DNA of 64,000 nt from Quadrisphaera sp. DSM 44207 (GCF_900101335.1 NZ_FNKA01000001.1:186001-250000), one strand, 5' to 3'. Shown: positions 9,770 to 18,877, numbered from the stretch's first letter. Notes: generated from the letters alone by a model not told the origin. Numbers and translations: made by a program.

Positions 9770-10326
9770 GCGGGGACGGCGTGCGGCTGCGCCCCCTGAG
9801 CGCGGCCGAGGACCCGCACCTGCTCGCGCGGGTGCTGCGCCTGCGCCCGCACCCGGAGCAGGAGGTCTTCTCCGCGCGCGCCGCGGACACCTTCCCCGCC
9901 GCGGCCGCCGACCCCGACCGTACGGCCTTCGCCGTCCTCGCCGGCGAGGAGCCCGTCGGGTTCGGCGTCCTCGACCGCCGCGGCTGGCTGGAGGACCTCG
10001 TCGACGACCCGGACCGGGCGGTGCTGCTGCGCGCCTTCTACATCGCCGCCGAGCACCAGGGGCGCGGGTACGGCGCCCGGGCCGCGCGCGCGGCCCGGGC
10101 GCTGGCGGCCGCCCTCGTGCCCACCGCGGACCTCGTCGTCCTGACGGTCAACGAGCGCAACCCCGCCGCGCAGCGCGCCTACGCGCGGGCCGGGTTCGTC
10201 GACACCGGCACCCGCTACCTCGGCGGGGGCGCGGGGCCTCAGCGGGTGATGGTGGCGGCGGCCTCGCCGCTGCCCCGAGCGGCCGCCTCGCCGCCGCCGC
10301 GAGCAGCTGGCTCGCCGCTGCCCTGA
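9766..10326 (+). CDS. GNAT family N-acetyltransferase
   Basis: 186-residue acetyl-CoA-dependent acyltransferase with unknown substrate. The coenzyme-A loop is visible in AAEHQGRGYGARAARAARALA, and the C-terminal strand in NERNPAAQRAYARAGFVDTG. It starts at GTG 9766 overlapping the nucleoside hydrolase stop. The last about 25 residues (Ala/Ser/Pro repeats) fall outside the fold and lie in an 88-bp overlap with the convergent MOSC gene. Confidence 0.87.
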   Translation: MSGDGVRLRPLSAAEDPHLLARVLRLRPHPEQEVFSARAADTFPAAAADPDRTAFAVLAGEEPVGFGVLDRRGWLEDLVDDPDRAVLLRAFYIAAEHQGRGYGARAARAARALAAALVPTADLVVLTVNERNPAAQRAYARAGFVDTGTRYLGGGAGPQRVMVAAASPLPRAAASPPPRAAGSPLP

Positions 10327-10955
10327 GCGGCGGCCCGCCGCGCCACGGCGAGGACGTCGGCCGCGACGTCCACCGCGCCCTCCTCGGCCAGCGCCAGCAC
10401 CCGGGCGGCGTGCCGGGCGGGGTCGGCGAGGAAGCCGGCCACGCTCACCCCGTGCCCGGGCCGGTGCACGACCTCGACCGCGTCGCCGGCGGTGACGCTG
10501 CCGCGCTGCAGCACCCGCAGGTAGGCGCCGGGCAGCCCCCGCTCGGTGAAGCGGCGCACCCAGTGCTGCTCGCCGAGGCGGCGGCCGAAGGTGGCGCACG
10601 GGGTGCGCGGCATGGTCACCTCGAGCAGGACCCGCCCGCCGACGCGCCAGCGCTCCCCCAGCTCGGCGCCGTCGACGTCCAGGCCGGCCGTGCGCAGGTT
10701 CTCCCCGAACAGCCCCGGCACGACCTCCCGGCCCAGCTCGTCCTCCCAGGCGCGGGCGGCCTCCTCGGCGTAGGCGTACAGCGCCTTGTCCGCGCCGCCG
10801 TGGTCCTTGCGGTCGGCCTGCACGTCGCCGTACAGGCCCAGGGCGCGCACCCCGACCGGGCCGGCCACGGGTCGCTTGTCGATCGCCGTGACGCCGACGC
10901 TGCCGGGGTCGGGCAGGAGCCGGTGCACGCGGCAGACGGCCACGAGGGTGGGCAT
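10239..10955 (-). CDS. MOSC domain-containing protein (YiiM-like)
   Basis: 238-residue protein with a MOSC domain, the fold of molybdenum cofactor sulfurases and of YiiM-type detoxification of N-hydroxylated compounds. GLYGDVQADRKDHGGADKALYAY carries the conserved His/Asp patch (about residues 40-62), GLFGENLRTAGLD follows, and MPRTPCATFGRR holds the conserved cysteine. ATG 10955 is preceded by GGGAGGGAGG. The C-terminal about 30 residues (Gly/Glu/Ala repeats) run through the 3' end of the convergent acetyltransferase gene. It follows lepA by 29 bp on the same strand. Confidence 0.88.
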   Translation of the reverse strand: MPTLVAVCRVHRLLPDPGSVGVTAIDKRPVAGPVGVRALGLYGDVQADRKDHGGADKALYAYAEEAARAWEDELGREVVPGLFGENLRTAGLDVDGAELGERWRVGGRVLLEVTMPRTPCATFGRRLGEQHWVRRFTERGLPGAYLRVLQRGSVTAGDAVEVVHRPGHGVSVAGFLADPARHAARVLALAEEGAVDVAADVLAVARRAAAQGSGEPAARGGGEAAARGSGEAAATITR

Positions 10956-10984
10956 GCGCCCATCCTCCCTCCCGCGCGCGGCGC

Positions 10985-12874
10985 TCAGCGCCGTCCGGCC
11001 TTCTCGCCCCGGTCGGCCCCGCTGTCGGTGGACAGGGCGGCGATGAAGGCCTCCTGCGGGACCTCGACCCGCCCGACCATCTTCATCCGCTTCTTGCCCT
11101 CCTTCTGCTTCTCGAGCAGCTTGCGCTTGCGGGTGATGTCGCCGCCGTAGCACTTGGCGAGGACGTCCTTGCGGATCGCGCGCACGGTCTCGCGCGCGAT
11201 GACGCGGGCGCCGATCGCGGCCTGCACGGGCACCTCGAACTGCTGGCGCGGGATCAGCTCCTTGAGCTTGCCGGCCATCATCACGCCGTACGCGTAGGCC
11301 TTGTCCCGGTGCACGATGGCCGAGAAGGCGTCCACCGCCTCGCCCTGCAGCAGGATGTCGACCTTGACCAGGTCGGCGACCTGGTCGCCGTCGAGGTCGT
11401 AGTCGAAGGACGCGTAGCCGCGCGTGCGGGACTTCAGCTGGTCGAAGAAGTCGAAGACGATCTCGGCCATGGGCAGCCGGTAGCGCATCTCCACGCGGTC
11501 CTCGGACAGGTAGTCCATCCCGAGCAGCTCCCCGCGCCGGGACTGGCACAGCTCCATGACCGTGCCGATGAACTCCGAGGGGGTCAGCACGGTGGCGCGC
11601 ACAACGGGCTCGCGCACCTCGGCGACCTTGCCGGTGGGGTACTCGCTCGGGTTGGTGACGGTGACCCGGCGCCCGTCGTCCAGCGTGACCTCGTAGACGA
11701 CCGAGGGCGCCGTGGAGATCAGGTCGAGGTCGAACTCGCGCTCGAGCCGGTCGCGGGTGATCTCCAGGTGCAGCAGCCCCAGGAAGCCGCAGCGGAACCC
11801 GAAGCCGAGCGCGGCGGAGGTCTCCGGCTCGTAGGCGAGCGCGGCGTCGTTGAGCTTGAGGCGGTCCAGGGCGTCGCGCAGCACCGGGTAGTCCGAGCCG
11901 TCGATCGGGTACAGCCCCGAGAACACCATCGGCTTGGGGTCCTCGTACGCGCCGACCGGCTCGGCCGCGGGCCTCGCGGCGTTGGTCACGGTGTCGCCGA
12001 CGCGGGACTGCCGCACGTCCTTCACGCCCGTGATCAGGTAGCCGACCTCGCCGACGCCCAGCCCCGCGCTCGGGACGGGCTCGGGGGAGATCACGCCGAT
12101 CTCCAGCAGCTCGTGGGTGGCGCGCGTGGACATCATCGCGATCCGCTCGCGCGGGCTCAGGCGCCCGTCGACGACGCGCACGTACGTGACGACGCCGCGG
12201 TAGGTGTCGTAGACCGAGTCGAAGATCATCGCCCGCGCGGGGGCGTCCGGGTCCCCGACCGGGGCGGGCACGGCGGCGACGATGCGGTCCAGCAGCTCCG
12301 GAACGCCGACGCCGGTCTTGCCCGAGACCCGCAGCACGTCGTCCGGGTCGCAGCCGACGAGGGAGGCGAGCTCCTCGGCGTGCTTGTCCGGCTGCGCGGC
12401 CGGCAGGTCGATCTTGTTGAGGACCGGGACGATGACGAGGTCGTCCTCCATCGCCAAGTAGAGGTTGGCGAGGGTCTGCGCCTCGATGCCCTGCGCGGCG
12501 TCCACGAGCAGCACGGCGCCCTCGCACGCGGCCAGGGAGCGGGAGACCTCGTAGGTGAAGTCCACGTGCCCCGGGGTGTCGATCATGTTGAGGGCGTGCG
12601 CGGTGCCCGCGCGCTCCCCGCCGGACGGCGCCCAGGGCATGCGCACGGCCTGGGACTTGATCGTGATGCCGCGCTCGCGCTCGATGTCCATGCGGTCCAG
12701 GTACTGCGCGCGCATGGCCCGCTCGTCGACCACGCCGGTGATCTGCAGCATCCGGTCGGCCAGCGTCGACTTGCCGTGGTCGATGTGGGCGATGATGCAG
12801 AAGTTGCGGATCCGCTCCGGGGGCGTGGCCGCGGGCGTCACACCGGCGTCGGAGCGCGGGGGCAGGGCTGGCAC
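10985..12874 (-). CDS. lepA: Elongation factor 4 (LepA)
   Basis: Ribosome-bound translational GTPase that back-translocates or resolves stalled complexes. The 629 residues show the G domain ([51 protein letters not shown]), the domains shared with EF-G, and the LepA C-terminus ([17 protein letters not shown]). I chose GTG 12874, giving [25 protein letters not shown]; the frame remains open upstream but into DNA composed like the neighbouring insertion. The ribosome site there is weak. A 99-bp gap separates it from the divergent ATPase gene, so the two share a promoter region. Confidence 0.95.
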   Translation of the reverse strand: MPALPPRSDAGVTPAATPPERIRNFCIIAHIDHGKSTLADRMLQITGVVDERAMRAQYLDRMDIERERGITIKSQAVRMPWAPSGGERAGTAHALNMIDTPGHVDFTYEVSRSLAACEGAVLLVDAAQGIEAQTLANLYLAMEDDLVIVPVLNKIDLPAAQPDKHAEELASLVGCDPDDVLRVSGKTGVGVPELLDRIVAAVPAPVGDPDAPARAMIFDSVYDTYRGVVTYVRVVDGRLSPRERIAMMSTRATHELLEIGVISPEPVPSAGLGVGEVGYLITGVKDVRQSRVGDTVTNAARPAAEPVGAYEDPKPMVFSGLYPIDGSDYPVLRDALDRLKLNDAALAYEPETSAALGFGFRCGFLGLLHLEITRDRLEREFDLDLISTAPSVVYEVTLDDGRRVTVTNPSEYPTGKVAEVREPVVRATVLTPSEFIGTVMELCQSRRGELLGMDYLSEDRVEMRYRLPMAEIVFDFFDQLKSRTRGYASFDYDLDGDQVADLVKVDILLQGEAVDAFSAIVHRDKAYAYGVMMAGKLKELIPRQQFEVPVQAAIGARVIARETVRAIRKDVLAKCYGGDITRKRKLLEKQKEGKKRMKMVGRVEVPQEAFIAALSTDSGADRGEKAGRR

Positions 12875-12961
12875 CGGGCCATCGTCCCACGGAGTCCAGC
12901 CGTCCCCCTGACCTTGCCGTCCAACCGAGGGCGACACCGGATCAGCGTCGGGACGGAGCAG

Positions 12962-12967
12962 TAGGCT
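12962..12967 (+). promoter_or_regulatory. Leaderless -10 box (TAGGCT) for the ATPase/TOPRIM pair
   Basis: TAGGCT matches TAnnnT at exactly -12 to -7 relative to the GTG start at 12974, so transcription probably begins on the start codon. There is no Shine-Dalgarno and no good -35 hexamer. The pair therefore carries its own promoter. Confidence 0.6.
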
Positions 12968-12973
12968 CAAGGG

Positions 12974-14398
12974 GTGCTGACGCGCTTGGAGGTCAAGGGG
13001 TTCAAGAACCTCCTCGATGTGCACGCCGACTTCGGTCCCTTCACGTGCATCGCTGAAGCGAACGGCATCGGCAAGTCGAACGTCTTCGACGTCATCGAGT
13101 TCATGTCCCACCTATCGAGCGAGACGCTGGTCGAAGCGTCTCAGCGCATCAGGGGGGCATCGGGCATCCGCGGCAGCGACCCTCGTGACCTCTTTTGGCA
13201 CGGGTATGACGGCCAGCCGAGGCCCATCGAGCTGGCGGCGGAGATGCTCGTTCCTCGCATCGTCGAGGACGACCTAGGAGCAGAGGCCACCGCCACGACC
13301 ACCTTTCTGCGATACGAGGTGTCGCTGGGGTTCGAGGCGCCGACCGGCCAGGGCAGCATCGGCCGACTGGTGCTCCTCCACGAGGAACTGCGACACATCA
13401 CCAAGGGCGAGGCGCTCCGTCACCTCCGCTTCCGCCACAGTGCGCGGCGTTTCCGCGACGCTGTCATCATGGGTGAGCGCCGTGGCGGCCCCTTCCTCTC
13501 CACCGAGACGCGGGAGGAGGGGCTGATCATCAATATGCACGGCGACGGAGGCAGCCGCGGTCGACCACAACCACGAGCCGCCGCGCGCGCGGGTCGGACG
13601 GTCCTCTCGACCATCACGACGAACGACTACCCGACCATTCTCGCGGCGCGACGCGAAATGCAGAGCTGGCGCCGTTTGGCACTTGAACCTTCGGCCCTCC
13701 GGGAGCCGGACGGCTTCTCGGCCCCCCGCACCATGGCGCAGGACGGCCGACACCTCGCCGCCACGCTCTACCGCATCGCCCATCAGCCGGACGTCGACGG
13801 CCACATCGACCCTGACGCGGCGTACGCACGCGTGGCCGGGCGCCTCTCGGACCTGTCCGGTGTGGGCGTCGAGAGCTTGGAGGTCGAACTCGACCAAGTG
13901 CGTGAAGTGTTCACGCTCTTCTTGGACGAGAAGGGTCGACTCCGCCTGCCGGCCAGAGCACTATCGGAGGGGACACTTCGTTTCCTCGCGCTATGCGTCC
14001 TCTACGAGGACCCTCAATCCACAGGCCTTATCTGCATGGAAGAGCCGGAGAATGGCATTCATCCGGCCAACCTGGAGGCCATGCTCGAGTTGGTGCGTGA
14101 CCTAGCGGTCGACGTCGAGCGGTCCCCAGATGAGAGCAACCCCTTCAGGCAGGTCATCATCAACACGCACTCGCCCGGAGTCGTCCAACTATGTCGACCT
14201 GACGATCTTCTCCTCGCGGAGGTTGCTGACGTGCGGGTGGACGGCGGGCAGTCTGCGCGTGCGCTCACACTCCTGCCCTACCGCGGGACATGGCGCGCAG
14301 AGGATGTTCCGCACACCTTCAGCAGGGCAGACGTGATTCCATACCTGGCTCCGCCACGGGATGCACAACTGAGGCTGCCCCTCGAACTGGCGATATGA
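12974..14398 (+). CDS. AAA/ABC-type ATPase of a two-gene putative defence module
   Basis: 474-residue ATPase of the AAA_15/AAA_21 (OLD/RloA-like) group. Readable motifs: N-terminal [12 protein letters not shown], Walker A in EANGIGKSN (about 29-36, first canonical Gly replaced), ABC-type signature in [12 protein letters not shown], Walker B in [13 protein letters not shown], and the switch His in [11 protein letters not shown]. There is no C-terminal TOPRIM; that function is supplied by the next gene, coupled by ATGA. DNA here is visibly less GC-rich than its neighbours and uses otherwise rare codons, ending with ATA, indicating recent transfer. By analogy with OLD, PARIS and AbiL it may sense phage and license the partner; this is inference. 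Confidence 0.85.
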   Translation: MLTRLEVKGFKNLLDVHADFGPFTCIAEANGIGKSNVFDVIEFMSHLSSETLVEASQRIRGASGIRGSDPRDLFWHGYDGQPRPIELAAEMLVPRIVEDDLGAEATATTTFLRYEVSLGFEAPTGQGSIGRLVLLHEELRHITKGEALRHLRFRHSARRFRDAVIMGERRGGPFLSTETREEGLIINMHGDGGSRGRPQPRAAARAGRTVLSTITTNDYPTILAARREMQSWRRLALEPSALREPDGFSAPRTMAQDGRHLAATLYRIAHQPDVDGHIDPDAAYARVAGRLSDLSGVGVESLEVELDQVREVFTLFLDEKGRLRLPARALSEGTLRFLALCVLYEDPQSTGLICMEEPENGIHPANLEAMLELVRDLAVDVERSPDESNPFRQVIINTHSPGVVQLCRPDDLLLAEVADVRVDGGQSARALTLLPYRGTWRAEDVPHTFSRADVIPYLAPPRDAQLRLPLELAI

Positions 14399-15054
14399 CG
14401 GACGCGTCCCCCAGCCGATCCGCTCTGTTCGTCTGTGAGGGCTCGTCCGACCTTCCCCTGGCGGACCTGGTGAGCGCTCTGTTCCTTGATCTCGGCGTCT
14501 CTCTCAGGATCACTGCTCCGGATCTATCTCTCTTGCAGAGTCGCGTGGGCCAGGCGGTGGAGGGCAAGATCCGTGCCGGCTTGGAGTTGTTCGACGACGT
14601 TCCGGACGTCCTCATCGCCCACCGTGACGCCGACTCGACGGGCGGCGACCGTCGTAGGGCTGAGTTGACCGAGACGTGCGCCGCGCTGCAAGTCGACGGT
14701 CCACTCGTCCCTGTGATCCCAGTCCGGATGACCGAGGCGTGGCTGCTCCTGGATCCCGCAGCGATCAGGACGGTGGCAGGCAATCCGCGCGGCAAGGCAC
14801 CGTTGGAGCTGCCCAGGCCGCGGGATTTCGAAGGGGTCCCCGACCCCAAAGCACTCCTGCGCCAAGCGCTTCTCGCCGCGGCGGACGCTACAGGTCGTCG
14901 ACGCGACCAGGTTGCCAAACGCTTTCCGGCTCACCGACGACAGCTACTCGAACGCCTGGACCGCTCGGGCCCGGTGAGCGGACTGCCCTCCTTCCAGGCG
15001 CTGCTCCAAGATGTAGAGGCGGCAGTCGAGGCTCTGACCGCTGCATCCTCCTGA
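14395..15054 (+). CDS. TOPRIM-like effector (DUF4276/RloB-like) of the ATPase pair
   Basis: 219-residue protein coupled to the upstream ATPase by an ATGA overlap. ALFVCEGSSDLPLADLVSAL near the start has the TOPRIM-type glutamate (E15), and VLIAHRDADSTGGDRRRAE has the DxD pair (D78, D80). VRMTEAWLLLDPAAIR (E114, W116) is typical of DUF4276 proteins. This is the residue set of OLD/RloB/DUF4435-type nucleases or nucleotide-acting TOPRIMs, so the partner is probably a nuclease-like effector. Composition is lower in GC than the surroundings. The exact Pfam assignment (DUF4276, RloB or DUF4435) is uncertain by eye. Confidence 0.78.
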   Translation: MTDASPSRSALFVCEGSSDLPLADLVSALFLDLGVSLRITAPDLSLLQSRVGQAVEGKIRAGLELFDDVPDVLIAHRDADSTGGDRRRAELTETCAALQVDGPLVPVIPVRMTEAWLLLDPAAIRTVAGNPRGKAPLELPRPRDFEGVPDPKALLRQALLAAADATGRRRDQVAKRFPAHRRQLLERLDRSGPVSGLPSFQALLQDVEAAVEALTAASS

Positions 15055-15171
15055 TGTTCCGGTGGATACACGGTCATCACGGCGCTCGCAGGGACGCGAA
15101 CAGCGCCGGGCAAGGTGCTCCGCGAGGAGCAGTGACGTGCGGCGCGGGCTGCGGGCGGCCAGCATGGGCGC

Positions 15172-15573
15172 GTGGACGCTCCCGCCGGCTACTCGGTCCT
15201 GCCCGACCAGGGGTCCTTCCTCGAGCACGTGGGGCCGCTGCACGTCGCGGACGACGACGGGCGGCCGGTGTTCGGGCTGCGGATCGAGGAGCGGCACCTC
15301 AACGCCCGGGGCACCGTGCAGGGCGGGCTGCTCTCCACGCTGGCCGACATCGCGCTCAGCCGCGGCATCGCGCACGAGGCGGAGGACGACCGGGGGCGGG
15401 CCACGGTGAGCCTGACGGTCGACTTCCTGGCGGCAGCGCAGGTCGGGGACTGGCTGGAGGCGCGCACGCGCGTGGACCGCGTGGGCGGCTCGCTGGCCTT
15501 CGCCGACTGCTCGGTGCGCACCGGCGAGCGCGAGGTGGTGCGCGCCCGCGCGGTCTTCGTCGCCGTGGACTGA
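15172..15573 (+). CDS. PaaI-type hotdog thioesterase
   Basis: 133-residue acyl-CoA thioesterase-like protein with a single hotdog fold. The active-site helix is HLNARGTVQGGLLSTLADIAL, where the usual HGG is QGG, with the conserved Asn and Asp present; TVSLTVDFLAAAQVGDWLEA and GGSLAFADCSV are the following strands. The start is GTG 15172. Normal high GC returns here, marking the right side of the low-GC insertion. Substrate unknown. Confidence 0.82.
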   Translation: MDAPAGYSVLPDQGSFLEHVGPLHVADDDGRPVFGLRIEERHLNARGTVQGGLLSTLADIALSRGIAHEAEDDRGRATVSLTVDFLAAAQVGDWLEARTRVDRVGGSLAFADCSVRTGEREVVRARAVFVAVD

Positions 15574-15610
15574 CCGCCGGCTCCTCCCGCCTGCTGCTCG
15601 CGCCCGCGGG

Positions 15611-16411
15611 TCAGGGCAGGCGCGTCATCTCCACACGCACCAGCACCTGCGGCGGGCGCGGCCCGGGGTGAGCGCTGCGCAGCGCCGGGACGTCGGAGCG
15701 CCCGCGCGCCCGGGCCAGGACGACGTGCCCGTCGCCCGGGGCGGCGTCGAGCAGCGGGTCCCAGGCCCGCCAGCCCCCCGCCCACCACTCCACCCACGCG
15801 TGCGGGTGAACCACCACCGCCTCCCCCGCGACGTCGGGCCGCGGGTGGCGGTAGCCGGAGACCCAGCGGGCCGGCAGGCCCAGCGCCCGCAGGCAGCCCA
15901 GGGCCAGCTCGGCGACGGCGCGGGCGGCGTCCCCAGGTGCACGGTGGGCTGCGCTCCCGGCCGCGGCGCGGGCGAGCCGGCAGACCGCGACGGCCACCTC
16001 GTCCGGGCTCCCGCCGTCCGCGGCGGCGTCCCAGGCGCGGCGCACCAGGCCGGCGGGCGGCTGCGGGCCGGCGTCGAGGAACTCGGCCACCGCGTCGGTG
16101 GCGCCGCGGTCGCGCAGCAGCTCCCAGCTCCCGCCGGGCGGCGGCGCGGCGGCGCGGTCCACCTCCACGGTCGAGGTGGCGGTGACGACGAGCTCGGCGC
16201 AGGGCTCGTGCACCTCGAAGGCGGTCACCTGCGCGCCCCAGCAGTCGCCGTGCACCTGCTGCCACCCGCCGGGGCGCACGTCCAGGCGGGTGCGCAGCGC
16301 CACCTGCCCGGGCGCGGTCGACGGCGTCAGCCGCGCCTCGTGGTACGAGGGGCCCACGGGCGCGGCGTGGCGGTGCACGACCGAGTGGGCGATGCGCAGC
16401 CGGGCGCTCAC
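15611..16411 (-). CDS. Transglutaminase-like family protein
   Basis: 266-residue protein with a bacterial N-terminal transglutaminase-like beta domain (LRIAHSVVHRHAAPVGPSYHEARL) and a transglutaminase-fold catalytic region. In the core, the usual Cys position is CLRALGLPARWVSGY, the His lies in VVVHPHAWVEWW and the Asp in WRAWDPLLD. The expected catalytic Cys region (normally GxCxDxA) reads RAPGDAARAVAEL, so the nucleophile appears to be missing and activity is doubtful. The GTG start overlaps the stop of the upstream gene (GTGA). It corresponds to Rv2409c in the mycobacterial Rv2411c-Rv2409c cluster. Confidence 0.83.
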   Translation of the reverse strand: MSARLRIAHSVVHRHAAPVGPSYHEARLTPSTAPGQVALRTRLDVRPGGWQQVHGDCWGAQVTAFEVHEPCAELVVTATSTVEVDRAAAPPPGGSWELLRDRGATDAVAEFLDAGPQPPAGLVRRAWDAAADGGSPDEVAVAVCRLARAAAGSAAHRAPGDAARAVAELALGCLRALGLPARWVSGYRHPRPDVAGEAVVVHPHAWVEWWAGGWRAWDPLLDAAPGDGHVVLARARGRSDVPALRSAHPGPRPPQVLVRVEMTRLP

Positions 16412-18330
16412 GCGAGCTCCTCGACCCGCAGCCGGCCCGGAACGGCGGGGAAGCAGCGGCGGGTGAGGGCCTCCGCGGCGGCGGCGCACGCGCGCTGGAG
16501 GCGCTGCGCCGCGGCCGCCGGGTCGGCGGCCAGGTCGGCGAGGGGGCGGTACTCCAGCTCCGCGCGCGCCCGTCCGAGCCGGCGCGAGGCCTCCTCGACG
16601 GCGCCCGCGCCCGCCTGCTCGGCGCCCAGCTCGGCCAGGCACCGCTCCGCGCGCGCGAGGGCGTGCACGGCCGAGCGCGGGTGCAGCCGGTCCAGGAGCA
16701 GCTGCTGCACCGCCGCGGCGGCCCCGGCGCCCGCGCCGTCGGCCGCGGCGGCGGTGTCCGGCCCGCGGGCGCCGAGCAGCGCCGCCCACGCGTCCGGCGT
16801 CCGGCCGCCCGAGCTCGCGGCGGCCGCGGCGGCCAGCAGGCGCGCGGTCGCGGCGGCCCGCCCCGTGCTCAGCCCGAGCTGCCAGAACAGCCACGCGTCG
16901 TCGCGCCGCATCCGCGCCGCCGCCGTGCCGGTGACCGCCGCCGTCCGCTGGCACACCCACGCCGCCGCGGCCCGGGGGTCGCGGGGCCGCCACCGTCCCG
17001 GGGGCAGGGCGGCGCACGTGGCCTCCAGCGCCTCCAGCGCGGCGGCCGGCAGCCGCTCCCCCGCGCGCCTCGCCTCGGTGCGCGCGTCGGTGAGGGCCGC
17101 CACGACGGACGCTGCCACCGACCCACCGACGGACCCGCCGGCCGACCCACCGGCGGACGCACCGACGGACCCACCGGCGGACGCACCGGGCTCGCCGGCC
17201 TCGACCGCCGGCGCCAGCCCGGCCTCGAGCAGGCGCGCCGCGGCGTCCGCGCGCTCGAGGTGGGCGGCGGCGCGGAAGAGTGCGCCGGCGGTGCGGGCCA
17301 GGACCGGCGCGGGCGCCGCGGGCGACACCCGGCCGGCCGCCGCGCGCCGGTCGGCGACGCGGGCGCCGGGGCCGGGACGGGCGTCGCCGGGGGCGCTCGG
17401 GCGGGTCTCGGGCAGGAGCACGCGCACCGCTCCGGTGGGCAGCACGCGCATGCACGCGCCGTCGTCCACCACGAGCACGCGCAGGCGCTGGCCGGGCCCG
17501 GCGAGCGCGCCGCGCGGGCCCGGGGGCGCGGCCTCGAGCAGCGGCTCCTCGCCCAGGTGGTGGCGCACCAGGTCGGCGGTGGCGCGGGTGACGGCCGGGT
17601 CGGCGGCCAGGTCGCCGCCGAGCGCGGGAACGAGCGCGACGGCGCCCGCCCGGGCGGCACCGACCAGCCCGGGGCACCCGAGCGCGGCGCCGTCGCGGGC
17701 GTGCAGGGGGTCGAGGAGGTCGTCGGCGACGCGGCGCAGCACGACGTGCACCGGCCGCGAGCCCGCGGTGGTGCGCAGCTGGACCTGACCGCCGCGGCAG
17801 TGCAGGTCTGCGGCCTCGACCAGGGGCAGGCCGGCGCTGCGGGCCAGGAGGGCGTCGGGAGGGCGCTGCCGGCGGATCCCGGTCAGCACGACGACGAACG
17901 GGTCCTCGACCCCCGAGGGCGCCGCCGCCCGCAGCGCGGCGAGCACCGGCTGCGGGTGCTCCTCGGCGCCAGCGGGCACCGCCGCGTCGACCCCGAGCAG
18001 GAGCAGCGCGCCGTCGGGGGTGCGCAGGAGGTCCACGGCGCACACCGGCAGCCGCACCCCGCCGACCGGCTCGACGCCCACCGCCGCGGGGGAGAACCGG
18101 GAGGAGCCGGCGACCAGGCGCCGCGGCAGCCCGCCGCCCGCGAGCGCGCTGCCGGGGCGGGGGCGGTGCACGGCGGCGAGGAAGCGCTCGAGCGCCCGCT
18201 TGTGCTGGACGACCCCCGCCCGCAGCGCCGCCCACTCCTGCTCGCCGAGCGCCGCGCCGCCGTCCGGCAGCTCGACCCCGCCGCCGGCCGCGGCGACGGC
18301 GCCCGCTCGGGGATCGGCGAGCTGGGTCAT
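16408..18330 (-). CDS. Fused degenerate circularly permuted ATP-grasp / alpha-E protein
   Basis: 640-residue protein joining two parts usually seen as DUF404/DUF407 (circularly permuted ATP-grasp) and DUF403 (alpha-E). The first half keeps the family outline (RFSPAAVGVEPVGG, VVLRRVADDLLDPLHARD, LVGAARAGAVALVPALGG) but where active relatives have a GTGVADDKA-like loop it reads GGDLAADPA, and the ATP-binding C-terminal part is shortened to about 40 residues. The alpha-E half (ARTAGALFRAAAHLERADAAARLLE onward) looks intact and is interrupted by Gly/Ser/Ala/Val repeats around 17100-17195. It is coupled to the transglutaminase gene. Such clusters are suspected of making or using an unknown peptide or amide bond. 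Confidence 0.75.
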   Translation of the reverse strand: MTQLADPRAGAVAAAGGGVELPDGGAALGEQEWAALRAGVVQHKRALERFLAAVHRPRPGSALAGGGLPRRLVAGSSRFSPAAVGVEPVGGVRLPVCAVDLLRTPDGALLLLGVDAAVPAGAEEHPQPVLAALRAAAPSGVEDPFVVVLTGIRRQRPPDALLARSAGLPLVEAADLHCRGGQVQLRTTAGSRPVHVVLRRVADDLLDPLHARDGAALGCPGLVGAARAGAVALVPALGGDLAADPAVTRATADLVRHHLGEEPLLEAAPPGPRGALAGPGQRLRVLVVDDGACMRVLPTGAVRVLLPETRPSAPGDARPGPGARVADRRAAAGRVSPAAPAPVLARTAGALFRAAAHLERADAAARLLEAGLAPAVEAGEPGASAGGSVGASAGGSAGGSVGGSVAASVVAALTDARTEARRAGERLPAAALEALEATCAALPPGRWRPRDPRAAAAWVCQRTAAVTGTAAARMRRDDAWLFWQLGLSTGRAAATARLLAAAAAASSGGRTPDAWAALLGARGPDTAAAADGAGAGAAAAVQQLLLDRLHPRSAVHALARAERCLAELGAEQAGAGAVEEASRRLGRARAELEYRPLADLAADPAAAAQRLQRACAAAAEALTRRCFPAVPGRLRVEELA

Positions 18331-18412
18331 GACCGGACGGTACCGACTGGAGCGTCACCGCGAGGGCACTCAGCGTGATCCCTCGCGGGTCGGTCGTGCA
18401 GGGCCCCGCTGG

Positions 18413-18418
18413 TAGCAT
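18413..18418 (+). promoter_or_regulatory. Candidate -10 box (TAGCAT) for rpsT
   Basis: TAGCAT fits TAnnnT and would start a transcript near 18425 with a leader of about 100 nt before the rpsT GTG. The -35 region is not recognisable. Confidence 0.4.
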
Positions 18419-18522
18419 CGGCGGCTGCGCGCGTGCGCCCGCTCCCGGGAGGCGCCCACCCGACGACCCGCACCAGCCAGTCCTGCACCGAACCGCTCAG
18501 CCCCTGCGACAGGGAGTTCCTC

Positions 18523-18792
18523 GTGGCCAACATCAAGTCCCAGATCAAGCGCAACGCCACCAACGAGAAGGCGCGCCTGCGCAACAAGTCCGTCAAGTCG
18601 GAGCTGCGGACCCTGGTGCGCGGCGTGCACGCGGCCACCGCCGGCGGCGACGCGGAGGCGGCGCAGAAGGCGCTGCGCGCCGCCAACCGCAAGCTGGACA
18701 AGGCCGTCTCCAAGGGCGTCATCCACAAGAACCAGGCCGCCAACCGCAAGTCGGCCCTGGCCCGCCTCGTCTCCCGCGGCGCCTCGGCCTGA
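18523..18792 (+). CDS. rpsT: 30S ribosomal protein S20
   Basis: 89-residue, lysine/arginine-rich protein binding 16S rRNA in the 30S subunit. It begins [20 protein letters not shown] and ends [17 protein letters not shown], as in the family. GTG 18523 is preceded by AGGGAG. It is monocistronic, convergent with holA, and followed by a strong hairpin. The rpsT-holA-comEC-comEA neighbourhood is standard for actinobacteria. Confidence 0.97.
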   Translation: MANIKSQIKRNATNEKARLRNKSVKSELRTLVRGVHAATAGGDAEAAQKALRAANRKLDKAVSKGVIHKNQAANRKSALARLVSRGASA

Positions 18793-18837
18793 GCCGCGGC
18801 GCGCGGCCCGGGCCGCGCCCGCGCAGCGCACTCCTCG

Positions 18838-18872
18838 CGGACCCCCGCAGCCTCCCCGGCTGCGGGGGTCCG
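18838..18872. terminator. Bidirectional hairpin terminator between rpsT and holA
   Basis: Perfect 13-bp stem: 18838-18850 pairs with 18860-18872 around a 9-nt loop. There is no U-tract, as is common in high-GC actinobacteria. It lies 46 bp after rpsT and 6 bp beyond the holA stop, so it can serve both convergent transcripts. Confidence 0.85.
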
Positions 18873-18877
18873 CCGCG

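Noticed and set aside
13268-13897. Minus-strand frame inside the AAA ATPase gene
   Set aside because: The plus-strand frame has all ATPase motifs; the antisense frame has none and no start signals.
12875-15171. Flanking direct repeats or integrase marking the ATPase/TOPRIM insertion as a mobile element
   Set aside because: No clear direct repeats, inverted ends, integrase or transposase were seen; transfer is argued only from composition and context.
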